A stretch of 64,000 nucleotides of DNA, from assembly GCA_964608325.1 (NCBI GenBank), contig CAZSMX010000005.1, positions 1 through 64,000 of the forward strand, in the 5' to 3' direction. Under the pieces are notes generated by a model. That model was not told the origin of the DNA and did no database searches. It was given only the letters and a program-made list of their open reading frames with translations. Every line of letters starts with the position of its first letter. Within the stretch, counting starts at the first letter, position 1. Below, in pieces: positions 17,506 to 25,455 of this stretch. Source of the DNA: CAZRVH01 sp964608325 (GTDB lineage: Bacteria; Patescibacteriota; Gracilibacteria; Peribacterales; Peribacteraceae). The translations under genes and the position numbers were made by a program.

Positions 17506-17920
17506 TTAATCCATTCCCCAAAGCTTTTTGAAGGGTTTTGGACATTGATCGAACATTACTGCGGCGTCGTACTCGTTCTTGTCAATCCAACGTATTTCCT
17601 CGGACTCCTCGTTGGGCACGAACGACACGTTGTCGGGGTCGGCGAGTGCGGCTTCGAATGTCACGAACATGATGTATTTTTGCGTCCTTGCGGTGCAGAG
17701 ATTGCTCGCTGCAAAGAAGCCTCTTCACCATGATCTCAACGCCTAACTCCTCTTTCATCTCCCTCGCAACGGCTTCTTCCAGTGACTCTCCTTCATCAAT
17801 CCTTCCGCCGGGCAGATCCCACAGCGTATCGCCTTGGCTGCGCGTGATCAGCACTTTGTCTCCGTTGACGATCATCGCTTTCACCGCGACTTTGCCGGAA
17901 AAGTGGCTTTCCTTATCCAT
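17506..17920 (-). pseudogene. Frameshifted NUDIX hydrolase
   Basis: From ATG 17920 the frame encodes a NUDIX protein with box GGRIDEGESLEEAVAREM then KEELGV. At about 17725-17730 the sequence CTTCTTTGC appears to carry one extra base. Beyond it the natural C-terminus continues in another frame (AASNLCTARTQKYIMFVTFEAAL ... FKKLWGMD) to TAA at 17506. Total length is 415 bases, one more than 138 codons. In the original frame translation instead gives a non-homologous basic tail ending at 17582. TATGCT (17928-17933, other strand) ends 7 bases before the ATG. It could be a real inactivating insertion, an assembly error, or less likely a programmed shift. Confidence 0.8.
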
Positions 17921-18005
17921 GCCGATAAGCATATATGTACTTACTATTAAATGGAACGCGTCGAACGAGCGCTGTGCGCGAAGTGCAGACGCTCTTTGCC
18001 GAAAA

Positions 18006-18025
18006 CCTGCCTGCCGGCAGGCAGG
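18006..18025. repeat. Perfect 20-bp GC-rich palindrome
   Basis: CCTGCCTGCC is followed directly by its own reverse complement. As I recall, short palindromes of this kind are common dispersed elements in CPR genomes. It abuts the hairpin repeat at 18027-18065. Confidence 0.75.
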
Positions 18026-18026
18026 G

Positions 18027-18065
18027 ATAGCCCATGAAAGAAAAACCGGAGGCTTGTCTTTCATG
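18027..18065 (-). repeat. Dispersed hairpin repeat, copy 2
   Basis: Reverse complement of the element at 7525-7563, matching at 38 of 39 positions, with CATGAAAGA and TCTTTCATG arms. It lies between the NUDIX pseudogene and tRNA-Ser. Confidence 0.75.
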
Positions 18066-18165
18066 CTTAATGGCGGAGGGAGTGGTCCGTCTTCGCTACG
18101 CTGCGCCGCTACCTTTTGTTTATGCGCCATCACGGCGTAGTTGAATGCAATGAAACGAAGCCGGA

Positions 18166-18255
18166 TGGCGGAGGGAGTGGGATTCGAACCCACGTGACCC
18201 GTGAAGGTCAACCTGATTTCAAGTCAGGCGCGATCGACCACTCTGCCATCCCTCC
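18166..18255 (-). tRNA. tRNA-Ser (anticodon TGA), CCA encoded
   Basis: A class II tRNA of 90 bases. The acceptor is GGAGGGA/TCCCTCC with discriminator G and CCA. The anticodon stem CCTGA/TCAGG carries loop CTTGAAA (anticodon TGA). A long variable arm follows, and the T arm is GTGGG/CCCAC around TTCGAAT. The sequence just 3' can form a long hairpin (CGCCATC with GATGGCG). Confidence 0.95.
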
Positions 18256-18296
18256 GCATTCAGTATAGCGGAAGAAACGGCAAGTCTCACAGGGAT

Positions 18297-20630
18297 TTAT
18301 TCCGCGTTATCCATGGCGTCCGTCGCGATCGCTTCTTCCAGTTGTTTGCGCAGCTGGTCGTTGGTCGGCATGTCTTCCACCGCGACCGTGCGTTCGTTCC
18401 ATCGGGATCGCAGGCCGTCCATGTAGGCAGAATCCTTCAGGAGTTTCTCGCCGAAGGACTTCGCGGTCTCGCGGAAGCGGCTGAGCATCAGGTGGCGCGC
18501 GAAGGTGTGCATAGCGCTGACGAACGCATCCTCGCCGCCCGTTACTTCCGTGCGCACTTCGTCCAGCACGGCGTTCACGATGCTTTCCGCGTCGAGTCCG
18601 GCGAAGAACTTGAGGTCATCGGCTTTTCCGGACGGGAAGTAATGCGTCAGTCCCATGCGGCGCAGCGAGCAGGGGAGTTGGAAGTCCGCGATGATGTCCG
18701 CGACCTGCGACGCGAGTCCGCCTTCCACGTTGTGGTCTTCCACCACGATGAGGTGGTACGTCTCGAGCGCGGCCTGGATGATCACCGATGCGTCGATGGG
18801 GCGGATGCAGGATACGTTGAGGACGCGCACCTGGATTTTTTCATCGTCGCTCTCATCCATCAGCATGTCCGCCGCGGCGATGGCGTCGTGGACGGAAACG
18901 CCCGTCGCGAGAATCGTCACTTTGTCGGTCGCATCGCCCTTGCCGCGTACCATGTCGATCTTGCCGTCATACTTGTACTTTTCGCCGTAGAACGCCTCGC
19001 CTTTTTCATTCAGGATTTGCGGATGGTCGCTGCGAGCGGAGAATACGTAGATGCTTTCTTCGCCGTGGGCAACGATCTCCAAGCCTTTCTCCGCCATCGC
19101 GCCGGCCTGGTTGCAGTCCGCGGGCATCCACACCTGGGTGTGATGGAAGGGGATATTCAGGTAATTCTGTTCCTGGTGCGTCTCGCCGTCTTCGCCGACG
19201 CTGAGTCCGCTGTGCGTGCAATCGTGCAGCACGCCGCAACGCGTGTGCGTGCAGTTGATGTCGATGAGCCTTGCCGATGCGCGCGCTTCGTTGGTGCCGA
19301 ACGCCGCAAAAGTGTAGGTGACCGGGAGGAGGCCTGCCTGGCGCATGCCCGCGGCCATCATGTACATGTTCGCTTCCGCAACGCCCACGTTGATGACGCG
19401 CGTTGGGAATTCCTTCTGCACTTTGTCGAATCCCCCGGAAGCCGCGAGGTCCGCGTGCAGCACGACGATCCTGTCATCATGCTTCATCAGCGCTTTCAGA
19501 TGCGTCGCGCCGAAATCCTTGCGTGCGCCACCTTTCTCGGTCGTGATGGCGCGCTTGTAATCCTTCGACGTTTTCCAGTCGAGGATGATGTTTGTCACCG
19601 TCGGTTTGTTCGATTCATAGCGCTTCTTTTCCTCTTTGCGGAACGTTTCGTATTCCTTGATCGTCGCGGCAAGATCCGGAAGTTCCTTCACCGCTTTCTC
19701 CATCTCTTCCTTGGAAAGCGGGGAGCCGTGGTAGTTCTTCGCTCCGGTGTTGGAGCCTTCTTCCATGAAGGACACGCCCTTGCCCATCGTCGTGTAGTAG
19801 CAAATGAACGTCGGGCGGCCGTTCTTGAGTCCGTCCGCCTTTTCCTGTGCGGCGACCACCTGGGCCGGGTCGTTTCCGTCCTGCACCTCGATGACGTTCC
19901 ATCCTTCCGCGTGCGCGATGGCGGCGAAGTCGGATGCGACGGTCTTGCTTGGCAGGTCCGAGAGCTGAATGTCGTTAAAGTCCCCGTGGACGACGAGGTT
20001 GTCGGTCTTCAAATGCGTCGCGAGGCGGAATGCCTCGGCCACCTGTCCTTCCTGTGCATCCCCATCCGCGAGTAGCACGTCGACCATTCCGTCCTGCTTC
20101 ACATACTTCAGTCCGAACGCCGTGCCCAGTCCGTGGCTCACGCCTTTGCCCAGAGGTCCCGTGCCGAAGGGGATATCGCCGATGCCGGCTTCCACGTGTC
20201 CGGGGAGTCCGTTCGGAATGCGGAAATGCTTCATGATGGCGTCCACGCTCTGCAGCCTTTCATCCTGTCCCTCGCGGCCGAACATCCACTGCAAACCGTA
20301 GGCAAGCAGGGAAAGGTGTCCGGCGCTGTATCTCAAGGGCTGGTCCACGTGAGGATCGCGTCGCTTGCTGAGGAAGTACGCGAACGTGAACGACGAGAGC
20401 GGTCCGCCCGGGTGTCCCGACGCGTGCAGCGTGGGTGCCTGGACGCACAGGTGCGCCATGATCGCGTGGGCGAGTTCGTAGGCTTTCAGGTCGTCTTTCG
20501 AAAGCTTTGCGGCATCCTTCGGGCCGATCCAAATCATCTCTCCCTTTTCGCTGCTCTGCATGATGCGTTGCAACGACATGGGGGCTTCCTTGTTACCGAT
20601 AAGGTCTTTGGCGAGGGGGCGTGTGGACAT
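18297..20630 (-). CDS. tkt: Transketolase with C-terminal extension
   Basis: The protein has 777 residues, about 100 more than a usual bacterial transketolase. It moves two-carbon units between sugar phosphates in the non-oxidative pentose phosphate pathway using thiamine diphosphate. Visible features: HASGHPGGPLSS near the N-terminus, the diphosphate-binding LADGDAQEGQ segment ending in DFND, the pyrimidine domain with GVAEANMYMMAAG, and a C-terminal domain (IRPIDASVI, EDHNVEGGL). After about residue 680 a Lys/Glu-rich helical tail continues to the end. TATACT (20637-20642, other strand) ends 6 bases before ATG 20630. It clusters loosely with talC, gnd and a ROK kinase. Confidence 0.93.
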   Translation of the reverse strand: MSTRPLAKDLIGNKEAPMSLQRIMQSSEKGEMIWIGPKDAAKLSKDDLKAYELAHAIMAHLCVQAPTLHASGHPGGPLSSFTFAYFLSKRRDPHVDQPLRYSAGHLSLLAYGLQWMFGREGQDERLQSVDAIMKHFRIPNGLPGHVEAGIGDIPFGTGPLGKGVSHGLGTAFGLKYVKQDGMVDVLLADGDAQEGQVAEAFRLATHLKTDNLVVHGDFNDIQLSDLPSKTVASDFAAIAHAEGWNVIEVQDGNDPAQVVAAQEKADGLKNGRPTFICYYTTMGKGVSFMEEGSNTGAKNYHGSPLSKEEMEKAVKELPDLAATIKEYETFRKEEKKRYESNKPTVTNIILDWKTSKDYKRAITTEKGGARKDFGATHLKALMKHDDRIVVLHADLAASGGFDKVQKEFPTRVINVGVAEANMYMMAAGMRQAGLLPVTYTFAAFGTNEARASARLIDINCTHTRCGVLHDCTHSGLSVGEDGETHQEQNYLNIPFHHTQVWMPADCNQAGAMAEKGLEIVAHGEESIYVFSARSDHPQILNEKGEAFYGEKYKYDGKIDMVRGKGDATDKVTILATGVSVHDAIAAADMLMDESDDEKIQVRVLNVSCIRPIDASVIIQAALETYHLIVVEDHNVEGGLASQVADIIADFQLPCSLRRMGLTHYFPSGKADDLKFFAGLDAESIVNAVLDEVRTEVTGGEDAFVSAMHTFARHLMLSRFRETAKSFGEKLLKDSAYMDGLRSRWNERTVAVEDMPTNDQLRKQLEEAIATDAMDNAE

Positions 20631-20636
20631 GGCGAA

Positions 20637-20642
20637 AGTATA
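20637..20642 (-). promoter_or_regulatory. -10 element of leaderless tkt
   Basis: TATACT on the minus strand, 6 bases before the start codon, places transcription start at or next to the A of ATG. No good -35 hexamer is visible. Representative of the arrangement at 22 genes in this window. Confidence 0.6.
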
Positions 20643-20675
20643 GTCGGTCGGTATCCTTCCTGCGAGAAATTCTTT

Positions 20676-20885
20676 TTAGGCTTCGAAGACCAGCGGATCG
20701 GGTTTTAATTCCCTGATTGCTTCGCTGCGCACTGCATCAAAGGGCAGTTCGGGTTTTTCCGTGAGGATGGCGAGGCATGTCCATCTCATTTCTGACGAGA
20801 GCGTATACATGTACTCCTCCGAGATGGAATCCAAAAACCTGGCAATGTTGCGGGCTTCCTTGTCGTTAAGCGTGGTTTTTTCCAT
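20676..20885 (-). CDS. Small hypothetical protein, 69 aa
   Basis: No family was recognised. The protein is acidic and helical (EARNIARFLDSISEEYMY; FDAVRSEAIRELK), with no membrane segment. ATG 20885 is chosen since TACAAT (20893-20898, other strand) ends 7 bases upstream; the longer start at 20906 would include that element. It follows the C39-like lipoprotein gene by 17 bases on the same strand but seems to have its own promoter. Confidence 0.6.
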   Translation of the reverse strand: MEKTTLNDKEARNIARFLDSISEEYMYTLSSEMRWTCLAILTEKPELPFDAVRSEAIRELKPDPLVFEA

Positions 20886-20902
20886 AGGGGCGATTGTACG
20901 CG

Positions 20903-21670
20903 TCATTTTGTGACGATCAACACGCGCTTCGGACCCGTATTCGTCTCTTCCTTCACGCCCGTCCAGTCGTGCAAGGCGTTGAACAGGACGGATTGGCTGT
21001 ACTTGTAGCTTGCCCCGCGCTTCGTGCCGACGTCCTGCGTATAGAAGGAGTTATTATCGAACCCCGTGATGACGAGTACGTGGTACCACGGGCCGAGTCC
21101 GCTGTAGTAGGGATTGCCGAGCTCGCGTCCCGCGAACGGCGCGATGACGGGATTGCCGTTGCGCAGTTCGTTCTTGATGTCTTCGATCGTCACGCCCTCG
21201 ATCACTTTGCCGTTTAGTCCGTACTTACCCTTCGCGATCTCCAGAAGCTCCGGCATCGTCACGTCGATGGGGTATCCGTTGTCTTCTTCCCATGCCACGG
21301 TGGAGAGGATTTGGGTATTCATTTCGTTTGCGCTCATGCCTTGGCCGTTCAGGTATGCGTTCACGAGGATCAGCGATGCTTCCTCGCAAGCCTCGTCATA
21401 CGGGGGGTCCCAGTTGCCGTTCGGCGCTTGCGACGCGAAGGGGAGCTTCAGCTGGACGTTGCCAGTCGCGGGGGCTTTGGAAGAAGATGCAGGTGCCGCG
21501 GATGATGCGGGTGCGGGAGCAGCCGATGATCGGGTCGATGAAACCGTTGCCACGGACGATCCTTCACTGGAGGCGGACGATGACGGGTTTTCATTGGGTA
21601 CCTGGCTTTGCGCATTGCATGCGACGAGTCCGAAGGTCAGGAATACCGCTGCGAGAGGGGAATGTTTCAT
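20903..21670 (-). CDS. Lipoprotein with C39-like peptidase domain
   Basis: The protein has 255 residues. A signal peptide ends in a lipobox (LVAC). A Ser/Ala/Pro linker (about 25-70) leads to a papain-like C39_2 domain. The catalytic Cys is likely in DEACEEASLILV, the His in GPWYHVLVITGFD, and an Asn/Asp in FYTQDVG. It would be tethered outside the membrane and could cleave peptides or act in envelope processing; the substrate is unknown. ATG 21670 begins the signal peptide, and a longer start at 22192 is rejected because it would overlap the divergent talC gene. The leader is C/T-rich. Confidence 0.8.
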   Translation of the reverse strand: MKHSPLAAVFLTFGLVACNAQSQVPNENPSSSASSEGSSVATVSSTRSSAAPAPASSAAPASSSKAPATGNVQLKLPFASQAPNGNWDPPYDEACEEASLILVNAYLNGQGMSANEMNTQILSTVAWEEDNGYPIDVTMPELLEIAKGKYGLNGKVIEGVTIEDIKNELRNGNPVIAPFAGRELGNPYYSGLGPWYHVLVITGFDNNSFYTQDVGTKRGASYKYSQSVLFNALHDWTGVKEETNTGPKRVLIVTK

Positions 21671-21773
21671 GGTGGAAAGGGTAGGGATGAATGGAGCGTG
21701 ATGCAAAGCATTGCTTACTTTAATGAAGACGGGCGAAGGAGTATGATCTGACCGTTTTCTTCCCACCTCATCC

Positions 21774-22421
21774 ATGAAGATTTTCCTCGATACGGCAAAC
21801 GTCGACCAGGTTAAAGATATCGCGTCTTGGGGCATCCTCGACGGCGTCACGACCAATCCGTCGCTCGTCGCGAAGGAAGGGAAGGATTTCAAGGAAACAG
21901 TGCTGGCCATGTGCGGGCTTGTCGATAACGTGAGCGCCCAGGTGACGGCAACGACGGCAGAGGAAATGATCAAACAGGGCGAGGAGTACGCATCCTGGCA
22001 CAAACATGTCGTCGTGAAAGTGCCGATGACGACGGAAGGATTGAAGACGATCAAAGCACTCAGCAAGAAGGGCATCCGTACCAATACGACGCTTGTCTTT
22101 TCCGCGCAACAGGCGCTGCTCGCCGCGAAGGCCGGCGCGACGATGGTGAGCCCGTTCGTCGGCCGTCTGGACGACAAGAACGGCGCGGGCAACGGTATGC
22201 AGGTCGTCGCGGAGATTTTGCAGACGTTCCAGAACTACGACATCAAGACGGAAGTCCTCGTCGCGTCGGTGCGTACCATGGACCATGTGCACGAGGCGAT
22301 GATGATGGGCGCGCAAATCGCCACCATCCCGTACGCCATCGCGCTGGAGCTGCCGAAGCACGAGCTGACGGACGTTGGCCTGCAGAAATTCCTGGACGAC
22401 TGGAAGAAGGTGCAGGGCTGA
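21774..22421 (+). CDS. TalC-type transaldolase / fructose-6-phosphate aldolase
   Basis: The protein has 215 residues, the size of the small TalC/Fsa subfamily. It begins MKIFLDTANVDQVK, has GVTTNPSLV, the Schiff-base lysine in VVVKVPMT, and TLVFSAQQALLAAKAGATMVSPFVGR. It would move a dihydroxyacetone unit between sugar phosphates (transaldolase) or cleave fructose 6-phosphate. Context with tkt and gnd favours transaldolase. The leader before ATG 21774 is pyrimidine-rich (cgttttcttcccacctcatcc), and TATGAT lies about 26 bases upstream. gnd starts 15 bases after its stop. Confidence 0.92.
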   Translation: MKIFLDTANVDQVKDIASWGILDGVTTNPSLVAKEGKDFKETVLAMCGLVDNVSAQVTATTAEEMIKQGEEYASWHKHVVVKVPMTTEGLKTIKALSKKGIRTNTTLVFSAQQALLAAKAGATMVSPFVGRLDDKNGAGNGMQVVAEILQTFQNYDIKTEVLVASVRTMDHVHEAMMMGAQIATIPYAIALELPKHELTDVGLQKFLDDWKKVQG

Positions 22422-22435
22422 GGTATCGTCGAGGC

Positions 22436-23833
22436 ATGAATCACATCGCAGTCGTCGGCCTTTCTGTCATGGGCGCCAACCTCGCCCGCAACGCCGCCCG
22501 CAACGGGGCGACCGTTTCCGTGTTCAACAGGACGACGGAGAAGATGGAGAAGTTCCTTGCGGACTTCGGGTCCGAGGGGAGCTTCATCGGGTGCAAGACG
22601 CACGGGGAGCTGGCGGCATCGTTCAAAGGCACGAAGGCGATTTTATTGATGGTGCAAGCCGGCGCCGCGGTCGACGATGTCATCGCGGAGATCCTTCCGC
22701 ATCTTTCCAAGGGCGACATATTGATCGACGGAGGCAACAGCTTCTTCAAGGATACCGAGCGACGCGCGAAGGAATTGGCCGCGAAGGGAATCCGTTTCGT
22801 CGGCATGGGCGTGAGCGGGGGAGAGGAAGGCGCGCTCAACGGTCCGAGTATGATGCCGGGAGGGGATCAATCCGCCATCGATGAGTTGATGCCTCTGTTG
22901 GAAAAGATGGCCGCGGATGACGGCGAAGGCGGCAAGTGTATCGCCTCCATGGGCGAAGGGGGAGCGGGGCACTTCGTGAAGATGGTCCATAACGGCATCG
23001 AGTACGGGGACATGCAGTTGATTGCCGAGGCCTACCATTTGCTCACGTACGTATCGGGTTTGGAAAACGCCGATCTCGCAACGTTGTTCGCGGAGTGGAA
23101 CGAGGGAGATGATCTCAAATCGTTCCTCATCGAAATCACCGCGCAGATTTTCAAGAAGAAGGAAGGCGATGCGTACCTGGTCGATCTCATCCTGGACAGT
23201 GCCGGGTCGAAGGGGACGGGCAAGTGGACGAGCGAGACCGCGCTGAGCCTCGGCGTCATGATCCCCACGATCACTGCGGCCGTGGACGCACGCGCGATGT
23301 CCGCGCACAAGAAGGAGCGCAGTGCCGCGTTCAAAATCCTCGAACCGTACGATCTCAAGGTCGATACTCCCGATCTCGATTCCGCCGATGTCCGCTCCGC
23401 GCTCTTCCTCAGTAAGATCTGTTCCTACGCGCAGGGCATGGCGCTCATCGCCGCTGCATCGCGCGAGTACGGGTGGAACCTTCCGTTCGCCGAAATCTGC
23501 CGCATCTGGAAAGGCGGATGCATTATCCGTTCCACGCTGCTTGGCACGTTCGAGAAAGCATTCACGAAAGATCCGTCATTGAAAAACCTCCTGCTCGATC
23601 CGACCATCATCGAAGAATTCAAAGCGAAGCACCAAGTCTGGCGTTCCGTCATCGCGAAGGGGATCGCCGCGGGCGTTCCGTTACCCGCCATGACGGCGTC
23701 CGTGTCGTACTTCGACGGGTACTTCACCGAGAACCTCCCGCAGAATCTCATCCAAGCGCAGCGCGACCTGTTCGGGGCGCATACGTTCCAGAGAATCGAC
23801 AAAGAAGGAACGTTTCACGAGGATTGGAACTGA
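22436..23833 (+). CDS. gnd: 6-phosphogluconate dehydrogenase (decarboxylating)
   Basis: The protein has 465 residues, the normal length. It oxidises and decarboxylates 6-phosphogluconate to ribulose 5-phosphate. Features: Rossmann motif GLSVMGANLARNAA, NADP-type Arg in VFNRTTEKM, GVSGGEEGA, the catalytic Lys-Asn region KMVHNGIEYGDMQLIAEAY, and the C-terminal helical domain. TATCGT (22424-22429) ends 6 bases before ATG 22436 and overlaps the region just after the talC stop, so gnd may have its own promoter despite the 14-base gap. No glucose-6-phosphate dehydrogenase gene is present in the window. It converges with the ROK kinase gene, whose stop is adjacent. Confidence 0.95.
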   Translation: MNHIAVVGLSVMGANLARNAARNGATVSVFNRTTEKMEKFLADFGSEGSFIGCKTHGELAASFKGTKAILLMVQAGAAVDDVIAEILPHLSKGDILIDGGNSFFKDTERRAKELAAKGIRFVGMGVSGGEEGALNGPSMMPGGDQSAIDELMPLLEKMAADDGEGGKCIASMGEGGAGHFVKMVHNGIEYGDMQLIAEAYHLLTYVSGLENADLATLFAEWNEGDDLKSFLIEITAQIFKKKEGDAYLVDLILDSAGSKGTGKWTSETALSLGVMIPTITAAVDARAMSAHKKERSAAFKILEPYDLKVDTPDLDSADVRSALFLSKICSYAQGMALIAAASREYGWNLPFAEICRIWKGGCIIRSTLLGTFEKAFTKDPSLKNLLLDPTIIEEFKAKHQVWRSVIAKGIAAGVPLPAMTASVSYFDGYFTENLPQNLIQAQRDLFGAHTFQRIDKEGTFHEDWN

Positions 23834-24694
23834 TCACTTCGCGAGCAACGCCGCCCCGATCACTCCGGCATCCCGGATTTGCGCGGCGACGATTTTCGGC
23901 AGGGGAGTGCCGGGCAGCGTCCACTGTTTCATTTCCTTTTCGATGGCATCGACGTGCGAGGCGAGGGTGTGTCCCGCGGCTCCGCCGAAGATGATCACGT
24001 CGGGATCGAGGAAATAGTGGATGTTCACACTGAGCCACGCGACTTCGCGATAGATGTCCGGTTGCATGAAGGAGCACGTTGCGCCGTGCAAATAATCTTC
24101 CGGGGTCCTGGCCTCCTCGCACCTCTTTCCCATCGCGGTGCCGCTCAGGAACTGTTCCACCTCGCCGCGCTTGTCTTCCGTCTCGTACGGGGGCTGGCCT
24201 GGTTTCAGGAGCATATGTCCCAGTTCCGCCGCGTAGCCGTGCGCGCCTTCGAAGATCTTCCCGTTGATCACGATGCCTCCTCCCACGCCTGTGCCGAACG
24301 TGATGCCCACCACGATGTCATGTCCTTTGCCGCTGCCAAGCAACGCTTCCGCGAGCGCGAAGCAGTTCGCATCGTTCCCGACGGAGACGGGGAGCCCGGT
24401 TTTCTCCTCCAGGATTTTTTTCACGTCGATGTTCTCGCTTTCGGGGATGTTCGGGGCTTTCAGCAGCTTCCCTTTGGAGACGAGTCCGGGTACGCCGATG
24501 CCGATCGACACAGTTTCGGGGGATTTCAGCTTTCCAACGATCGCAACGATGTCATCCAGTACTTTCGGAAAGCCGCGGGCCGCATCGGTCTGAGCTTTCA
24601 CCTCTTCTTGTTTTTCCATCGTATCCGCATCGAAGCGAGCAACACGCATGTTCGTTCCGCCGAGATCGATGCCGATGATATTTTTTGCTGCCAT
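23834..24694 (-). CDS. ROK-family sugar kinase lacking the zinc-binding cysteines
   Basis: The protein has 286 residues. The ATP-binding GIDLGGTNMR motif, GIGVPG, catalytic NDAN (Asp108) and GTGVGGG identify a ROK glucokinase-like enzyme. In most ROK proteins a zinc site CxCGxxGCxE follows the GH dipeptide. Here GH is kept (His160), but residues 167-182 contain no Cys at all (PYETEDKRGEVE in its place). The likely product is a hexose 6-phosphate feeding glycolysis or the pentose phosphate genes nearby. ATG 24694 is used; TATTCT on the other strand ends 9 bases upstream. The long extension to 25216 overlaps the sigma factor gene and is rejected. Confidence 0.88.
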   Translation of the reverse strand: MAAKNIIGIDLGGTNMRVARFDADTMEKQEEVKAQTDAARGFPKVLDDIVAIVGKLKSPETVSIGIGVPGLVSKGKLLKAPNIPESENIDVKKILEEKTGLPVSVGNDANCFALAEALLGSGKGHDIVVGITFGTGVGGGIVINGKIFEGAHGYAAELGHMLLKPGQPPYETEDKRGEVEQFLSGTAMGKRCEEARTPEDYLHGATCSFMQPDIYREVAWLSVNIHYFLDPDVIIFGGAAGHTLASHVDAIEKEMKQWTLPGTPLPKIVAAQIRDAGVIGAALLAK

Positions 24695-24799
24695 ATGAAT
24701 CGGAGAATACAGCAGAAAAACGATCATACAAAAAAGTAGTTTTCTTGCTTTACATCGAATGCAGTCAAGTACAACCTGTAGTGTGCAGCCAGAAAGACC

Positions 24800-25399
24800 G
24801 TGACAAACTCTGGGACTTCTGACAATATTCAGGTTTCCAACGACTTTCCCCCTCGAAGTATGGTCAAGCCACTGCAAGCCACCGTCGAAGAGTCGTTCCT
24901 CAAGGCGTACGACGAGTACTCCGACGCGATTTTCCGCCATTGTTACTATCGCGTATACGACCGCGAGCGGGGCAAGGATCTGATGCAGGAAACGTTCATA
25001 CGCGTGTGGGAGTACCTGGCGAAGGGGGAGAAGGTGGATAACATGCGCGCGTTTCTGTATCGCATCGCGAACAACCTCATCATCGACGAAAGCCGCAAGA
25101 AAAAGGAGCAGTCGCTGGAGGCGTTGCAGGAAGTGGGATTCGATCCCGGCATCGACGTGCGCGATCACCTGAACAACAAGATTGAGAAGGACCGGGTGCT
25201 CGTCACGTTGCAGCAATTGGACGAGCCCTACCGCGATATCATCCTCATGCGCTACGTCAGCGACCTCTCCCCCTCGGAGATCGCGGACGTTATCGGCGAA
25301 TCCGCCAATACCGTTTCCGTTCGCATTTACCGAGGTTTAAAGCAACTCCGGTCGCTTTTGGCAGAACCCCCGTCATCTTCTTCCGTTTCATCCGTCTAA
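24800..25399 (+). CDS. RNA polymerase sigma factor, ECF-like sigma-70 family
   Basis: The protein has 199 residues from GTG 24800; ATG 24860 (MVKPLQATVEESF) is an alternative. Region 2 (about 30-100) includes RERGKDLMQETFIRVWEYL and IANNLIIDESRKKK. Region 4 (about 128-185) has LDEPYRDIILMRYVSDLSPSE and a helix-turn-helix ending VSVRIYRGLKQLR. A short Ser-rich tail follows. It would direct a specific regulon. The next gene encodes a membrane protein with a DUF5667-like segment, a common partner in such loci, so it may be the regulator of this sigma factor. Confidence 0.88.
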   Translation: MTNSGTSDNIQVSNDFPPRSMVKPLQATVEESFLKAYDEYSDAIFRHCYYRVYDRERGKDLMQETFIRVWEYLAKGEKVDNMRAFLYRIANNLIIDESRKKKEQSLEALQEVGFDPGIDVRDHLNNKIEKDRVLVTLQQLDEPYRDIILMRYVSDLSPSEIADVIGESANTVSVRIYRGLKQLRSLLAEPPSSSSVSSV

Positions 25400-25455
25400 T
25401 ATATCCGCGGGGAAATTTTTAAACCCCCACCCTGGCTCCGGCCACCCTCACCACC

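Noticed and set aside
18201..20075. Plus-strand open frame of 624 codons antisense to transketolase
   Set aside because: A shadow of GC-rich coding sequence; composition is Arg/His/Val-rich with no recognisable domain, while the minus frame is a clear transketolase.
20903..22192. Longer version of the C39-like lipoprotein (429 codons)
   Set aside because: The extension overlaps the divergent talC gene and lies before a clear signal peptide beginning at 21670.
13147..23833. Alternative genetic code (UGA as Gly), known in some CPR groups
   Set aside because: TGA ends several intact genes at the expected length (recG, talC, gnd) and is not found inside conserved domains.
23834..25216. Longer version of the ROK kinase (460 codons)
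   Set aside because: The extra 170 codons overlap the sigma factor gene on the other strand and precede the canonical GIDLGGTN start.
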